From positions 62,001 to 126,000 of the forward strand of contig UWSI01000002.1 of NCBI GenBank assembly GCA_900541895.1: a DNA stretch of 64,000 nucleotides. The letters run 5' to 3'. Numbering within the stretch: position 1 is the first letter of the stretch; each line of letters begins with the position of its first letter. The notes under the pieces were generated by a model. It was not told the DNA's origin, did not search any database, and saw only the letters and a list, made by a program, of their open reading frames with translations. The DNA is from an uncultured Actinomyces sp. (GTDB lineage: Bacteria; Actinomycetota; Actinomycetes; Actinomycetales; Actinomycetaceae). Positions 26,664-34,311 of this stretch are shown piece after piece. The position numbers and the translations under genes are program-made.

Positions 26664-28166
26664 GTGAGCACCTACAACGTGGCCGTTATCGGCGCTGGAC
26701 CTGCTGGCATCTATGCATCTGATATCTTGTCCAAATCCGGTTTGGACGTAAATATCGACCTGTTTGAACGCCTTCCCGCCCCCTACGGCCTGGTCCGCTA
26801 CGGTGTAGCTCCCGATCACCCGCGAATCAAGCAGATCATTGTCGCCTTGTACAAGATCCTTCAACGCGGTGATATTCGTCTTTTGGGCAATGTTGAGATT
26901 GGCCGCGACGTTACGATTGAAGATTTGCATGCGCACTACGATGCGATCATCATCGCAACCGGCGCTGACCGAGATGCCCCGCTCAATATCCCCGGTGTTG
27001 ATCTGCCCCAGTCCTACGGTGCTGCCGACTTTGTCTCCTGGTACGACGGACATCCGGATTACCCCCGTACGTGGCCTCTTGAAGCCAAGTCCGTGGCCGT
27101 TTTGGGCGTGGGAAATGTTGCACTGGATGTTTCCCGTGTCTTGGCGAAGCATGCAGAAGACATGCTCGTGACCGAGATCCCGGAAAACGTTGCACAGGGT
27201 CTTGCTGAAAATCCGATCACTGATGTTCACGTCTTTGGTCGTCGTGGCCCCGCCCAGGTGAAGTTCACGCCGCTGGAACTGCGCGAGCTGGGGCATGTTC
27301 CCGATGTCGACATCATTGTTTCTGAGGATGACTTTGACTTCGATGAAGGTTCTGAAGAAGCCCTGCGCGCATCCAACCAGCAGCGCCAAGTTGTCAAGAC
27401 TCTGACGAATTACGCGATGGAGGATCCCGAGTCTCACACGGCTTCGCGTCGCATCCACATTCACCTTTTCCAATCTCCGGTTGAGATCCTTTCCGATGAA
27501 AATGGCAATGTCAGCGCAATCCGCACTGAGCGAACCGAGCTGACGGGCGATGGATCCGTACGTGGAACCGGTGTCATGACCACCTGGCCCGTCCAGGCTG
27601 TCTACCGCGCAATCGGCTACTACTCGTCGCCGGTCCCCGGGCTGCCCTTCGATAAGCGCGCTGGTGTTGTTCCCAATGTCGAGGGGCGCGTGATCGATTC
27701 TGATACGACGAAGAATGAAGATGCTCCGGTGATTCCGGGTATCTATGCGACCGGGTGGATTAAGCGCGGTCCCGTTGGCCTTATTGGCTCGACGAAGTCC
27801 GATGCTCAGCAGACGATTTCCCACTTGGTTGAGGACGCCGAGGCCGGTCGCCTGCATGCGACTTCTTCCGACGTTGGTCACGAGGCCATGGTTGCGTTGC
27901 TGCGTGAACGTGGCGTTGAGTTCACAACCTGGGAGGGTTGGGAGCTTCTTGATGCCTACGAGGCCGCGCTGGGTGAGCAATTCGGTGAGGTTCCCGGTGG
28001 TCGCGGAACACGCGAGCGCGTGAAGGTCGTGTCGCGTCGCGCGATGACTGATATCTCCCAGGGCAAGGATGAGGTTCACGAGGACCTGATCGGTGAAATG
28101 GGGGAGATGGGCGTTCCTTCAGCCCCAGAGCGTTTTGAGGACTACTCGGGGCCGGCCCGCGCCTGA
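26664..28166 (+). CDS. fprA: Ferredoxin-NADP+ reductase, FprA/adrenodoxin reductase type
   Basis: 500 residues from GTG 26664 with GAGGA seven bases upstream. The FAD-binding start is VAVIGAGPAGIYASDIL; LFERLPAPYGLVRYGVAPDH is diagnostic of this family. The NADP-binding region VLGVGNVALDVSRVLAK and the C-terminal YATGWIKRGPVGLIGSTK complete it. The enzyme moves electrons between NADPH and a ferredoxin or flavodoxin in the cytoplasm. It lies 119 bases after the polyprenyl synthase and probably has its own promoter; a possible -10, TAGGGT, is at 26625-26630. Confidence 0.92.
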   Translation: MSTYNVAVIGAGPAGIYASDILSKSGLDVNIDLFERLPAPYGLVRYGVAPDHPRIKQIIVALYKILQRGDIRLLGNVEIGRDVTIEDLHAHYDAIIIATGADRDAPLNIPGVDLPQSYGAADFVSWYDGHPDYPRTWPLEAKSVAVLGVGNVALDVSRVLAKHAEDMLVTEIPENVAQGLAENPITDVHVFGRRGPAQVKFTPLELRELGHVPDVDIIVSEDDFDFDEGSEEALRASNQQRQVVKTLTNYAMEDPESHTASRRIHIHLFQSPVEILSDENGNVSAIRTERTELTGDGSVRGTGVMTTWPVQAVYRAIGYYSSPVPGLPFDKRAGVVPNVEGRVIDSDTTKNEDAPVIPGIYATGWIKRGPVGLIGSTKSDAQQTISHLVEDAEAGRLHATSSDVGHEAMVALLRERGVEFTTWEGWELLDAYEAALGEQFGEVPGGRGTRERVKVVSRRAMTDISQGKDEVHEDLIGEMGEMGVPSAPERFEDYSGPARA

Positions 28167-28187
28167 GACGGTTGCTAAGGAGGCGTT

Positions 28188-29069
28188 ATGCATATGCGTC
28201 ACTATCACAATGGTCTGAAGACCACCGTGCTTTTGGGTGGCATGTGGGCTCTGCTCCTGGCAATTGGCTATGCCATTGCCCTTGGAACCAGACAGTCCAT
28301 GTGGATTTTCATCTTCGCCGGGATCGGACTAATCCAAATCGTTTGGTCCTATTGGAACTCTGCGAGTATGGCACTGCGTTCAATGAATGCCTATCAGGTG
28401 ACTGAAGCGCAGCAGCCTGCGATGTATCGGATTGTTCGCGAGCTGTCACAAAAAGCAGGTCAGCCAATGCCGACGCTGTGGGTGGCTCCCACAATGACGC
28501 CGAATGCTTTTGCAACCGGTCGTAACCCATCGCACGCGGCGGTGTGCTGCACCGAGGGTATTTTGCACCTGCTCAATGAGCGTGAGCTTCGCGGAGTCCT
28601 TGGCCACGAGCTCATGCACGTCTACAACCGCGATATCCTGACGTCCTCCGTCGCAGCAGCAATGGCGAGTATCGTGACTTCGGTTGCCCAATTCATCATG
28701 TTCTTTGGTGGTGGAAGTCGTGATGATCGCGAGGGCGGACTTCTTTCGGCAATTGGTGGAATCCTGCTGGCGCTCCTCGCTCCTTTTGCGGCCACACTGA
28801 TCCAGTTCTCTCTTTCGAGGACCCGCGAATACGATGCGGACGAGGATGGTGCCTACTTGACTGAAGATCCGCTCGCCTTGGCCTCGGCACTGAAAAAGCT
28901 CGAGTCGGGAAATGCGCAGGATCCTCTTCCGGTGACGCCGCAGACGCAGAATGTCTCCGCGATGATGATTGCAAATCCCTTCAGGGGACGGGGCTTGCGT
29001 AATCTCTTCTCGACTCACCCTCCGATGGATCAGCGTATTGCGCGCCTCGAACACATTGCGGGTTACTAG
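28188..29069 (+). CDS. htpX: Membrane zinc metalloprotease HtpX (M48)
   Basis: 293 residues. Two N-terminal membrane helices (TTVLLGGMWALLLAIGYAIA; MWIFIFAGIGLIQIVW) precede the catalytic motif H140-E141-L-M-H144, followed by VYNRD. Two more hydrophobic spans (about 155-175 and 190-215) and the third-ligand region SRTREYDADEDGA are present. It degrades misfolded membrane proteins with the active site facing the cytoplasm. AAGGAGG lies upstream; ATG 28194 is a second possible start. The 21-base gap to fprA suggests cotranscription. Confidence 0.93.
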   Translation: MHMRHYHNGLKTTVLLGGMWALLLAIGYAIALGTRQSMWIFIFAGIGLIQIVWSYWNSASMALRSMNAYQVTEAQQPAMYRIVRELSQKAGQPMPTLWVAPTMTPNAFATGRNPSHAAVCCTEGILHLLNERELRGVLGHELMHVYNRDILTSSVAAAMASIVTSVAQFIMFFGGGSRDDREGGLLSAIGGILLALLAPFAATLIQFSLSRTREYDADEDGAYLTEDPLALASALKKLESGNAQDPLPVTPQTQNVSAMMIANPFRGRGLRNLFSTHPPMDQRIARLEHIAGY

Positions 29070-29146
29070 GAAGTGACTGACTTTTATAGGCAGTGACCTG
29101 TGAGAGCCTCGAGGCAAAACGCGATCATCTTAAAGTCATGAATAAC

Positions 29147-29183
29147 CTGTGGGGGCATCTAGCAGCGCTAGATGCCCCCACAG
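29147..29183. terminator. Bidirectional terminator between htpX and the yajQ gene
   Basis: A perfect 17-bp stem, CTGTGGGGGCATCTAGC with its complement at 29167-29183, closes on a three-base loop. The flanking htpX and yajQ genes converge on it. The downstream tail TGTTGCTGT is only moderately T-rich, but the stem is very strong. Confidence 0.8.
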
Positions 29184-29205
29184 TGTTGCTGTCAGTCGAT
29201 CTCTA

Positions 29206-29709
29206 TCAGCGGTAGTTCACAAACTGAAGTGCGACCTCGAGTTTTTCTCCCGAGGGGCCTTTGAGCAGTGCGATGACTGCCTGGAGATCATCACGAGACT
29301 TTGAAGAGACGCGAATTTCATCACCCTGGATCTGGGCTTTAACCCCCTTGGGTCCTTCATCGCGGATCAGTTTTGTGATTTTCTTCGCAACGTCCTGTTC
29401 GATTCCTTCACGTAGGGGTGCAACCAGGCGGTAGATCTTGCCCGATGCCTTCGGCTCGCGATCCTTGAGATCAAGAGCTTTCAGGGATACTCCGCGGCGA
29501 ATGAGCTTGGTCTGGAGAACATCGACGATGGCCATGACGCGTTCGGGAGTATTGGCTTCCATCTCGATTGCGTCTCCGCTCAGGCGGATCGAGGCGTCGA
29601 CGCCGCGGAAGTCGTAGCGCGTTGATACCTCTTTTGCGGCTTGATTGACCGCGTTGTCGACTTCTTGGCGATCTAATTTGGAAACAATGTCAAATGATGA
29701 ATCGGCCAT
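29206..29709 (-). CDS. YajQ-family nucleotide-binding protein
   Basis: 167 residues from ATG 29709, with AGAGAGGA at suitable distance; ATG 29715 would overlap that site. The family start SSFDIVSKLDRQEVDNAVNQ and the ending EKLEVALQFVNYR are near-exact, with STRYDFRGVDASI between. YajQ proteins have two ferredoxin-like folds; some bind cyclic di-GMP, nucleotides or RNA, but no single role is settled. It is a monocistronic gene read away from the tRNA cluster. Confidence 0.92.
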   Translation of the reverse strand: MADSSFDIVSKLDRQEVDNAVNQAAKEVSTRYDFRGVDASIRLSGDAIEMEANTPERVMAIVDVLQTKLIRRGVSLKALDLKDREPKASGKIYRLVAPLREGIEQDVAKKITKLIRDEGPKGVKAQIQGDEIRVSSKSRDDLQAVIALLKGPSGEKLEVALQFVNYR

Positions 29710-29812
29710 GACCATCCTCTCTTTGTGCTCTATGGCGCACTTGGGTCGCTCTGATTGGCGCGCGACCCGTTCATTCTGCTATTCTTCCACAGCACCGATT
29801 TTTTCGACGCAT

Positions 29813-29894
29813 GGCAGGTTTCCAGAGCGGCCAAATGGATCTGACTGTAAATCAGACGCTTCGTGCTTCGGGGGTTCGAATCCCTCACCTGCCA
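29813..29894 (+). tRNA. tRNA-Tyr (GTA)
   Basis: Acceptor arm GGCAGGT pairs with ACCTGCC. The anticodon arm CTGACTGTAAATCAG presents GTA. A long variable arm (class II) and GGTTCGAAT in the T arm are visible. CCA is not encoded. Confidence 0.93.
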
Positions 29895-29979
29895 CCGTCT
29901 CGTAGAGACTCGTTGTGATGTCATTCTCACTGACAGGAATTGCTTCGCAGTTCGGTTATGAGTTAGGCTTCTCGGCGTT

Positions 29980-30052
29980 GCCCCGATAGCTCAGTCGGCA
30001 GAGCGTCTCCATGGTAAGGAGAAGGTCAAGGGTTCGATTCCCTTTCGGGGCT
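29980..30052 (+). tRNA. tRNA-Thr (GGT)
   Basis: Acceptor GCCCCGA pairs with TCGGGGC. The anticodon arm TCTCCATGGTAAGGAGA presents GGT; the D arm TAGCTCAGTCGGCAGAG and T arm GGGTTCGATTCCC are canonical. It is 85 bases after tRNA-Tyr. Confidence 0.95.
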
Positions 30053-30081
30053 CAGGTCGCGGTTTCGACCGCAGCCGCTGC

Positions 30082-30158
30082 GGCGGGGTAGCTCAGCTGG
30101 TTAGAGCGCACGACTCATAATCGTGAGGTCGCGGGTTCGAGCCCCGCCCCCGCTACCA
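30082..30158 (+). tRNA. tRNA-Met (CAT)
   Basis: Acceptor GGCGGGG pairs with CCCCGCT with one G-T at the end. The anticodon arm CACGACTCATAATCGTG presents CAT. The terminal G-T pair and the lack of three G-C pairs in the anticodon stem favour the elongator form. CCA is encoded. It is directly upstream of rpmG, a common actinobacterial order. Confidence 0.92.
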
Positions 30159-30208
30159 GACCAACAGAGTCGCACGCCGACATAAGCAATAGCAAAAGGG
30201 GAATCACC

Positions 30209-30379
30209 GTGGCAAGCAAGTCTCAGGACGTTCGCCCCAAGATCACTCTGGCATGCTCGGAGTGCAAGGAGCGCAACTACATCACCAAGAAGAACCGTCG
30301 TAACACGCCGGATCGTCTTGAACTGCAGAAGTACTGCCCGCGTTGCCGCAAGTCTACGCTTCACCGCGAGACCCGCTGA
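30209..30379 (+). CDS. rpmG: 50S ribosomal protein L33
   Basis: 56 residues from GTG 30209, with AAAAGGGG upstream. The zinc-ribbon cysteines are present in two pairs: CSECKERNY and YCPRCRKST. The sequence begins MASKSQDVRPKITLACSEC and ends HRETR, typical of the Cys-containing form of L33, which needs zinc; many actinobacteria also have a Cys-free copy. It is probably cotranscribed with the three tRNAs and followed by a strong terminator. Confidence 0.95.
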   Translation: MASKSQDVRPKITLACSECKERNYITKKNRRNTPDRLELQKYCPRCRKSTLHRETR

Positions 30380-30394
30380 CGGCGTCGCGCTAAA

Positions 30395-30427
30395 CCCCGA
30401 GGAACGCAAGGTCCTCGGGGATTTTTG
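30395..30427 (+). terminator. Terminator after rpmG
   Basis: CCCCGAGGA (30395-30403) pairs with TCCTCGGGG (30412-30420), followed by ATTTTTG. Confidence 0.9.
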
Positions 30428-30449
30428 TTATCTGTATCTACTTTTCCGG

Positions 30450-30461
30450 TAGGGTGGCCCC
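30450..30461 (+). promoter_or_regulatory. Candidate leaderless promoter of the sialidase gene
   Basis: TAGGGT at 30450-30455 fits a -10 element and is followed by exactly six bases and then the ATG at 30462. No ribosome binding site precedes the ATG. TTGTTATCTG at 30425-30434 is repeated upstream of the sialate transporter at 31555-31564 and may be a shared control element. Confidence 0.45.
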
Positions 30462-31511
30462 ATGAATACCCGCACGGATTGTCGTCAGATTGTCGCGCCG
30501 CTTGAAAGGGGCGAGGTTCGTATTCCTGCCCTCACGGTGCTTCCCGATGGACGCATGCTTCTCTTTTATGACGAGCGGCCAGCCCCGGCCTCGGGAAAAG
30601 GGTCGGACTTTAACGGGCTGACGATGGCCTCGGACCTTCCCAACCCGAATCGAATTCGTTGGGTGGAGCGCACGTTCCCAGCCGAAGGTGACAATGCGTC
30701 AAGGTGGAGTACTCCGCGCGATCTTCCTCTTACCCTCCCTGCGATTACCTCTGATGCGTGTGTGGGGATCGATGGTGACGGTCTTCTTCATCTGGCTTGC
30801 GCCTCGACGCAGGGGCAAGTGGGATATATGGATTCGCGTGCCGATGCTGAGCATCTTCAAGCGATCCTTGCGTGGGGGAGTGGTCCGGAGGACCTGCAAA
30901 TGCGTGATCTGGCGGATGAGCTCTACTCTCGCACGGGCGCTGATGCGCTCTTTGCGACTTCTGGTTCGACTGTGACGTGGCAGGGAGCAGTTCTTCTTCC
31001 CTACGTTGTGCGAGTGGGTAATCGCACTCATGTGCAGGTGGTTGCCGTACGTGGCGGTGCGATTCAGTGGCTTACAGATCCCCTAGTTGGTCCGAGGGGC
31101 GTTCTTCTTGATGAGACGACGCTGGCGCTTTGGGATGGACGCCTTGTTGCCAATTGTCGTTTGCAAGGATTTGAAGGCCGAGGCTCGGGAGCTCGTTATC
31201 TTGCCTGGGGGGATGGGCACAGCTGGAACGGCGGGCAATTGTGGGATTGCGAGGACCCGGGGTGCAATGCGAAACAGCTTGCGGACTTCTTTATTCACCC
31301 GCATTCGCTCAGTTCGCGTCGTGCGGGTAGCGTTTTGCGCTTGACTCCTCCTTGGGAGGGGAGTGTGCGCGCCGAGGCCCTGGCTGCCTTGGGTGGGGGA
31401 GAGTTTGGGTATAGCGATGTCTGCGTCCGTGGTGACGAGCTTGTTGTTGTGTTTGAACGAGACCGTGGCCTGTGGGACGTAGTGCTTTCTATGACCGAGC
31501 TCGTGTCCTAG
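30462..31511 (+). CDS. Sialidase without signal peptide (GH33-like)
   Basis: 349 residues. The sialidase start RIP (R20-I-P22, VRIPALTVLPDGRMLLFYDE) supplies the first Arg of the arginine triad. An Asp-box-like strand (GDNASRWSTPRDL) and a second one (GDGHSWNGGQLW) fit the six-bladed propeller, and GYSDVCV near the end supplies the likely catalytic Tyr317. There is no signal peptide, membrane helix or LPXTG signal, so the enzyme should act inside the cell on imported sialylated oligosaccharides. It heads the sialic acid operon, 150 bases before the transporter. An alternative role for the fold, such as a trans-sialidase, cannot be excluded. Confidence 0.8.
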   Translation: MNTRTDCRQIVAPLERGEVRIPALTVLPDGRMLLFYDERPAPASGKGSDFNGLTMASDLPNPNRIRWVERTFPAEGDNASRWSTPRDLPLTLPAITSDACVGIDGDGLLHLACASTQGQVGYMDSRADAEHLQAILAWGSGPEDLQMRDLADELYSRTGADALFATSGSTVTWQGAVLLPYVVRVGNRTHVQVVAVRGGAIQWLTDPLVGPRGVLLDETTLALWDGRLVANCRLQGFEGRGSGARYLAWGDGHSWNGGQLWDCEDPGCNAKQLADFFIHPHSLSSRRAGSVLRLTPPWEGSVRAEALAALGGGEFGYSDVCVRGDELVVVFERDRGLWDVVLSMTELVS

Positions 31512-31570
31512 AGTTTCTGTGCTCTGTGGGGCAGATCTCAAGGGGTGTATGAAATTGTTATCTGAATATC

Positions 31571-31599
31571 TTGCGGGTATTTGTCAGACAACATATGCT
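31571..31599 (+). promoter_or_regulatory. Promoter of the sialate transporter with operator-like palindrome
   Basis: TTGCGG (31571-31576), 17 bases, TATGCT (31594-31599) make a good promoter. TTGTCAGACAA (31581-31591), a palindrome around a central A, lies in the spacer; this pattern is like operators of GntR/FadR-type repressors. Repression by a NanR-like protein is inferred; no such regulator is in the window. Confidence 0.55.
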
Positions 31600-31661
31600 T
31601 GCTTCAGCGGACGTGATAAACGGCCCGCACATCCCATTTCTCGAAGATGAGGAGCGAGAAT

Positions 31662-33233
31662 ATGCGTATGCGCAAGCACTTCGCAACCGGTGCTGCAATG
31701 GCAGCAGCGGCTAACCTGGTCCTGACCCCATGCGGTGGCGGATCGTCCACTTCAACATCAATCAGCAGTAGTAGTTCAGATTCAGGTGCACCCAAGGGCA
31801 CCATCACCGTTGGTTCCGCCTACGAGACCACTGACTACAGCCCGATCACCACTTCGGCACTCGGCATGGGCGCAAACTGGCAGGTCCTCGAAGGCCTGTA
31901 CCGCTTCGACATGTCCGACTACTCGGTCAGTCCCGCGCTGGCTGCCGGTGACCCCGTGAAGGTCTCCGACACCGAGTACGAGATCGCCCTGCGCGACGGA
32001 GCCAAGTTCTCTGACGGCACGGATGTCAAGGCAGCAGATGTCGTGAGCTCCTACGAGCGCACCACTGGTGACAAGTCCATCTTCCGTCAGTTCTTCACCT
32101 TCGTGGATTCCGTTTCCGCAAAGGATGACAAGACCATCACTGTTAAGCTCAAGTACCCCTTCTCCAACCTGAAGGAGCGCTTCGTCAATGTTCACGTCGT
32201 TCCCTCGACCATGAGCGAAGACGCACTCAAGGCCAAGCCGATCGGCTCTGGCCCCTACAAGTACGACAACATCTCGGCCACTGAGGTCACCGCTGTTCCC
32301 AACGAACACTACAACGGCAAGACTCCCGCGAAGGCAGCCACCCTCAAGTGGAGCGCCCTCAAGGACGACGCAGCACGCCTCTCCGCTGCTCTCGGTGGCA
32401 GCATTGACATCATGGAAGCCGTTCCCGCCGCAGCGCAGGATCAGCTCAAGGCAGCAGGCTGGAACGTCGAAGCCAAGCCCGGCTACGGTAACCCCTTCAT
32501 GATGTTTAACACCCAGAAGGCTCCTTTCAACAAGCCTGAGGTGCGTCGTGCATTCCTCAAGGCCATCGACAAGCAGAAGCTGATCTCTTCGGCTCTGAAC
32601 GGTCAGGCTGTGGAAGCTAAGTCCTTCCTGCCCGAAGCAAACCCGTCCTACAAGAAGCCCGCAACCGACCTGTCCTACGACAAGGATGCAGCCAAGAAGC
32701 TGCTCGCCGATGCCGGTGCTTCCGGTCTGACGGTCAACCTGGTGACGACGGACCACCCGTGGGTTCTCTCCCTGGTTCCCCAGATCAAGTCCGATCTCGA
32801 AGCTCTGGGCCTGAAGGTCAACCACCAGCAGATGGCTTCTTCGGCTCTCTACTCGACCGTGACCGACGTTGACAACCCGACCTACGATGTCGTCCTGGCT
32901 CCCGGTGACCCCTCGGTCTTCGGTGTTGACCCCGGCATCATCGTTTCTTGGTGGAACGGCGACAACGTGTGGACCAAGAAGCGCGACGGCTGGCAGGTTT
33001 CGGATCCCGATTCCTTCAAGAAGCTGCAGGGCCTAATGGACGAGGCTGTTCAGCTTGACGGTGACGCTGCCAAGGCTAAGTGGGGCGAGGTTCAGGATCT
33101 GCTCGCCGAGCAGAGCGTGATCTACCCGCTGGTCTTCCGCAACATGATTACCGCATCTAACCCCAAGAAGGTCGATGGCTTCAAGGCAATTTCCGCCACC
33201 AGCGTGCAGCTGCTTGGAGTAAGCGCGAAGTAA
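31662..33233 (+). CDS. Family 5 solute-binding lipoprotein, probable sialic acid binder
   Basis: 523 residues from ATG 31662, with GAGGAG six bases upstream. Family 5 (DppA/OppA-like) features: ITVGSAYETTDYSPI near the mature N-terminus, then the SDGTDVKAADVVSSYERTTG segment and the VRRAFLKAIDKQKLI helix. The signal peptide ends at Cys24, but the lipobox reads LTPC with Pro at -1, which is unusual. The neighbours (sialidase, NanA, NanK, NanE) point to N-acetylneuraminate or a sialylated sugar as ligand, like SatA of Haemophilus ducreyi; a peptide ligand is the alternative. Confidence 0.85.
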   Translation: MRMRKHFATGAAMAAAANLVLTPCGGGSSTSTSISSSSSDSGAPKGTITVGSAYETTDYSPITTSALGMGANWQVLEGLYRFDMSDYSVSPALAAGDPVKVSDTEYEIALRDGAKFSDGTDVKAADVVSSYERTTGDKSIFRQFFTFVDSVSAKDDKTITVKLKYPFSNLKERFVNVHVVPSTMSEDALKAKPIGSGPYKYDNISATEVTAVPNEHYNGKTPAKAATLKWSALKDDAARLSAALGGSIDIMEAVPAAAQDQLKAAGWNVEAKPGYGNPFMMFNTQKAPFNKPEVRRAFLKAIDKQKLISSALNGQAVEAKSFLPEANPSYKKPATDLSYDKDAAKKLLADAGASGLTVNLVTTDHPWVLSLVPQIKSDLEALGLKVNHQQMASSALYSTVTDVDNPTYDVVLAPGDPSVFGVDPGIIVSWWNGDNVWTKKRDGWQVSDPDSFKKLQGLMDEAVQLDGDAAKAKWGEVQDLLAEQSVIYPLVFRNMITASNPKKVDGFKAISATSVQLLGVSAK

Positions 33234-33255
33234 AGCCCTAACAGGCTTTCGACGA

Positions 33256-33320
33256 AAGGAGGGGTGGGATGCCCACCTTGGGCTAAGGCCACAGTGGGAC
33301 CCCCACCCCTCCTTCATTTT
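33256..33320 (+). terminator. Hairpin attenuator between binding-protein and permease genes
   Basis: AAGGAGGGGTGGG (33256-33268) pairs with CCCACCCCTCCTT (33302-33314), followed by CATTTTG. Smaller stems sit inside the loop. Such a hairpin after the first cistron usually lets the binding protein be made in excess over the membrane subunits. Confidence 0.7.
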
Positions 33321-33351
33321 GTTCAATTCCGCTTGACATGGAGGTCTAGCA

Positions 33352-34308
33352 GTGAATAACCTTCTGCGCCTTATCGCGCGACGACTGGTGGCGCTGCCGA
33401 TCATGGTGGTCGGCGTGTCATTCCTCGTCTTCTTCATCATGTCGCTGTCTCCCATTGACCCCGCCTACTCGGCACTGGGTGAGACAGCCACTCCCGAAGC
33501 TCTCGAAGCGTACCGCGTTGAACGCGGACTCAACGAGCCCTTCTTCATCCAATACGGAACGTATCTGTGGAACATGCTTCACGGTGACCTCGGTCTGTAC
33601 GCAACTGGCACGGAGTACCACGTGAGTGATCTGGTCGCACAGGCGCTGCCTGTCACTCTTCAGCTCACCTTCTTGGGTCTGTTGTTCGCAGTCGTTATCG
33701 CTTTCCCCCTCGGAGTCATCGCCGCGCTCTACCGCGATCGCTGGCCTGATCAGCTGATCCGCGTGATCTCGGTTATTTGCATTGGTACCCCTTCCTTCTG
33801 GCTGGCAGCGCTGCTGGTCTTGGCTTTCGTCGGTGGTTCCATCCCGGTTTCCGGTCCTATTCCTGCATTCAGCGTCGATCCCTTGGGTTGGTTCCTTCGA
33901 TTACTTCTTCCCGCCATCGCATTGGCTGTTCCCGTGATCGGCCAAATGACCCGCGTCGTGCGTACCTCGATGGTTGAGGAACTCGACCGCGACTACGTTC
34001 GTACCGCAATTGGCGCAGGCATTCCCAAGCGTGTCGTCGTTGCCCGTAACGTCCTGCGCAACGCCCTCATCACTCCTGTGACTGTTCTGGGTCTGCGTAT
34101 CGGCTACCTCATGGGTGGTGCCGTCGTCATTGAAATCATCTTTGCCATTGATGGCATGGGTAAGCTCGTGCTCCTCAAGGGCATCCAAGAGAACTGGGTG
34201 ACCCTGGTGCAAGGTGGTGCCTTGGTCGTCGCAATCGCCTTCATCGTCGTCAACATCATTGTTGACATGCTCTACCTGCTCATCAACCCGCGTATTAGGT
34301 CGGTGTGA
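33352..34308 (+). CDS. ABC transporter permease (DppB type)
   Basis: 318 residues from GTG 33352 with GGAGG seven bases upstream. Six membrane helices are predicted, with the family start LLRLIARRLVALPIMVVGVS and the EAA loop EELDRDYVRTAIGAGIPKRV. It forms the pore with the next gene's N-terminal half. The preceding hairpin separates it from the binding-protein gene. Confidence 0.92.
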   Translation: MNNLLRLIARRLVALPIMVVGVSFLVFFIMSLSPIDPAYSALGETATPEALEAYRVERGLNEPFFIQYGTYLWNMLHGDLGLYATGTEYHVSDLVAQALPVTLQLTFLGLLFAVVIAFPLGVIAALYRDRWPDQLIRVISVICIGTPSFWLAALLVLAFVGGSIPVSGPIPAFSVDPLGWFLRLLLPAIALAVPVIGQMTRVVRTSMVEELDRDYVRTAIGAGIPKRVVVARNVLRNALITPVTVLGLRIGYLMGGAVVIEIIFAIDGMGKLVLLKGIQENWVTLVQGGALVVAIAFIVVNIIVDMLYLLINPRIRSV

Positions 34309-34311
34309 GTC

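Noticed and set aside
26601..28079. Long open frame antisense to the ferredoxin reductase gene (about 490 codons)
   Set aside because: Shadow of a strongly conserved coding gene on the other strand, with low-complexity translation.
29813..30158. tRNA cluster as a phage or island attachment site
   Set aside because: No integrase, no repeated tRNA 3' end and no shift in gene type nearby; tRNA-Met-rpmG is a standard chromosomal order.
31782..32825. Antisense open frame within the sialate-binding lipoprotein gene
   Set aside because: Shadow frame; the forward protein is a clear family 5 binding protein.
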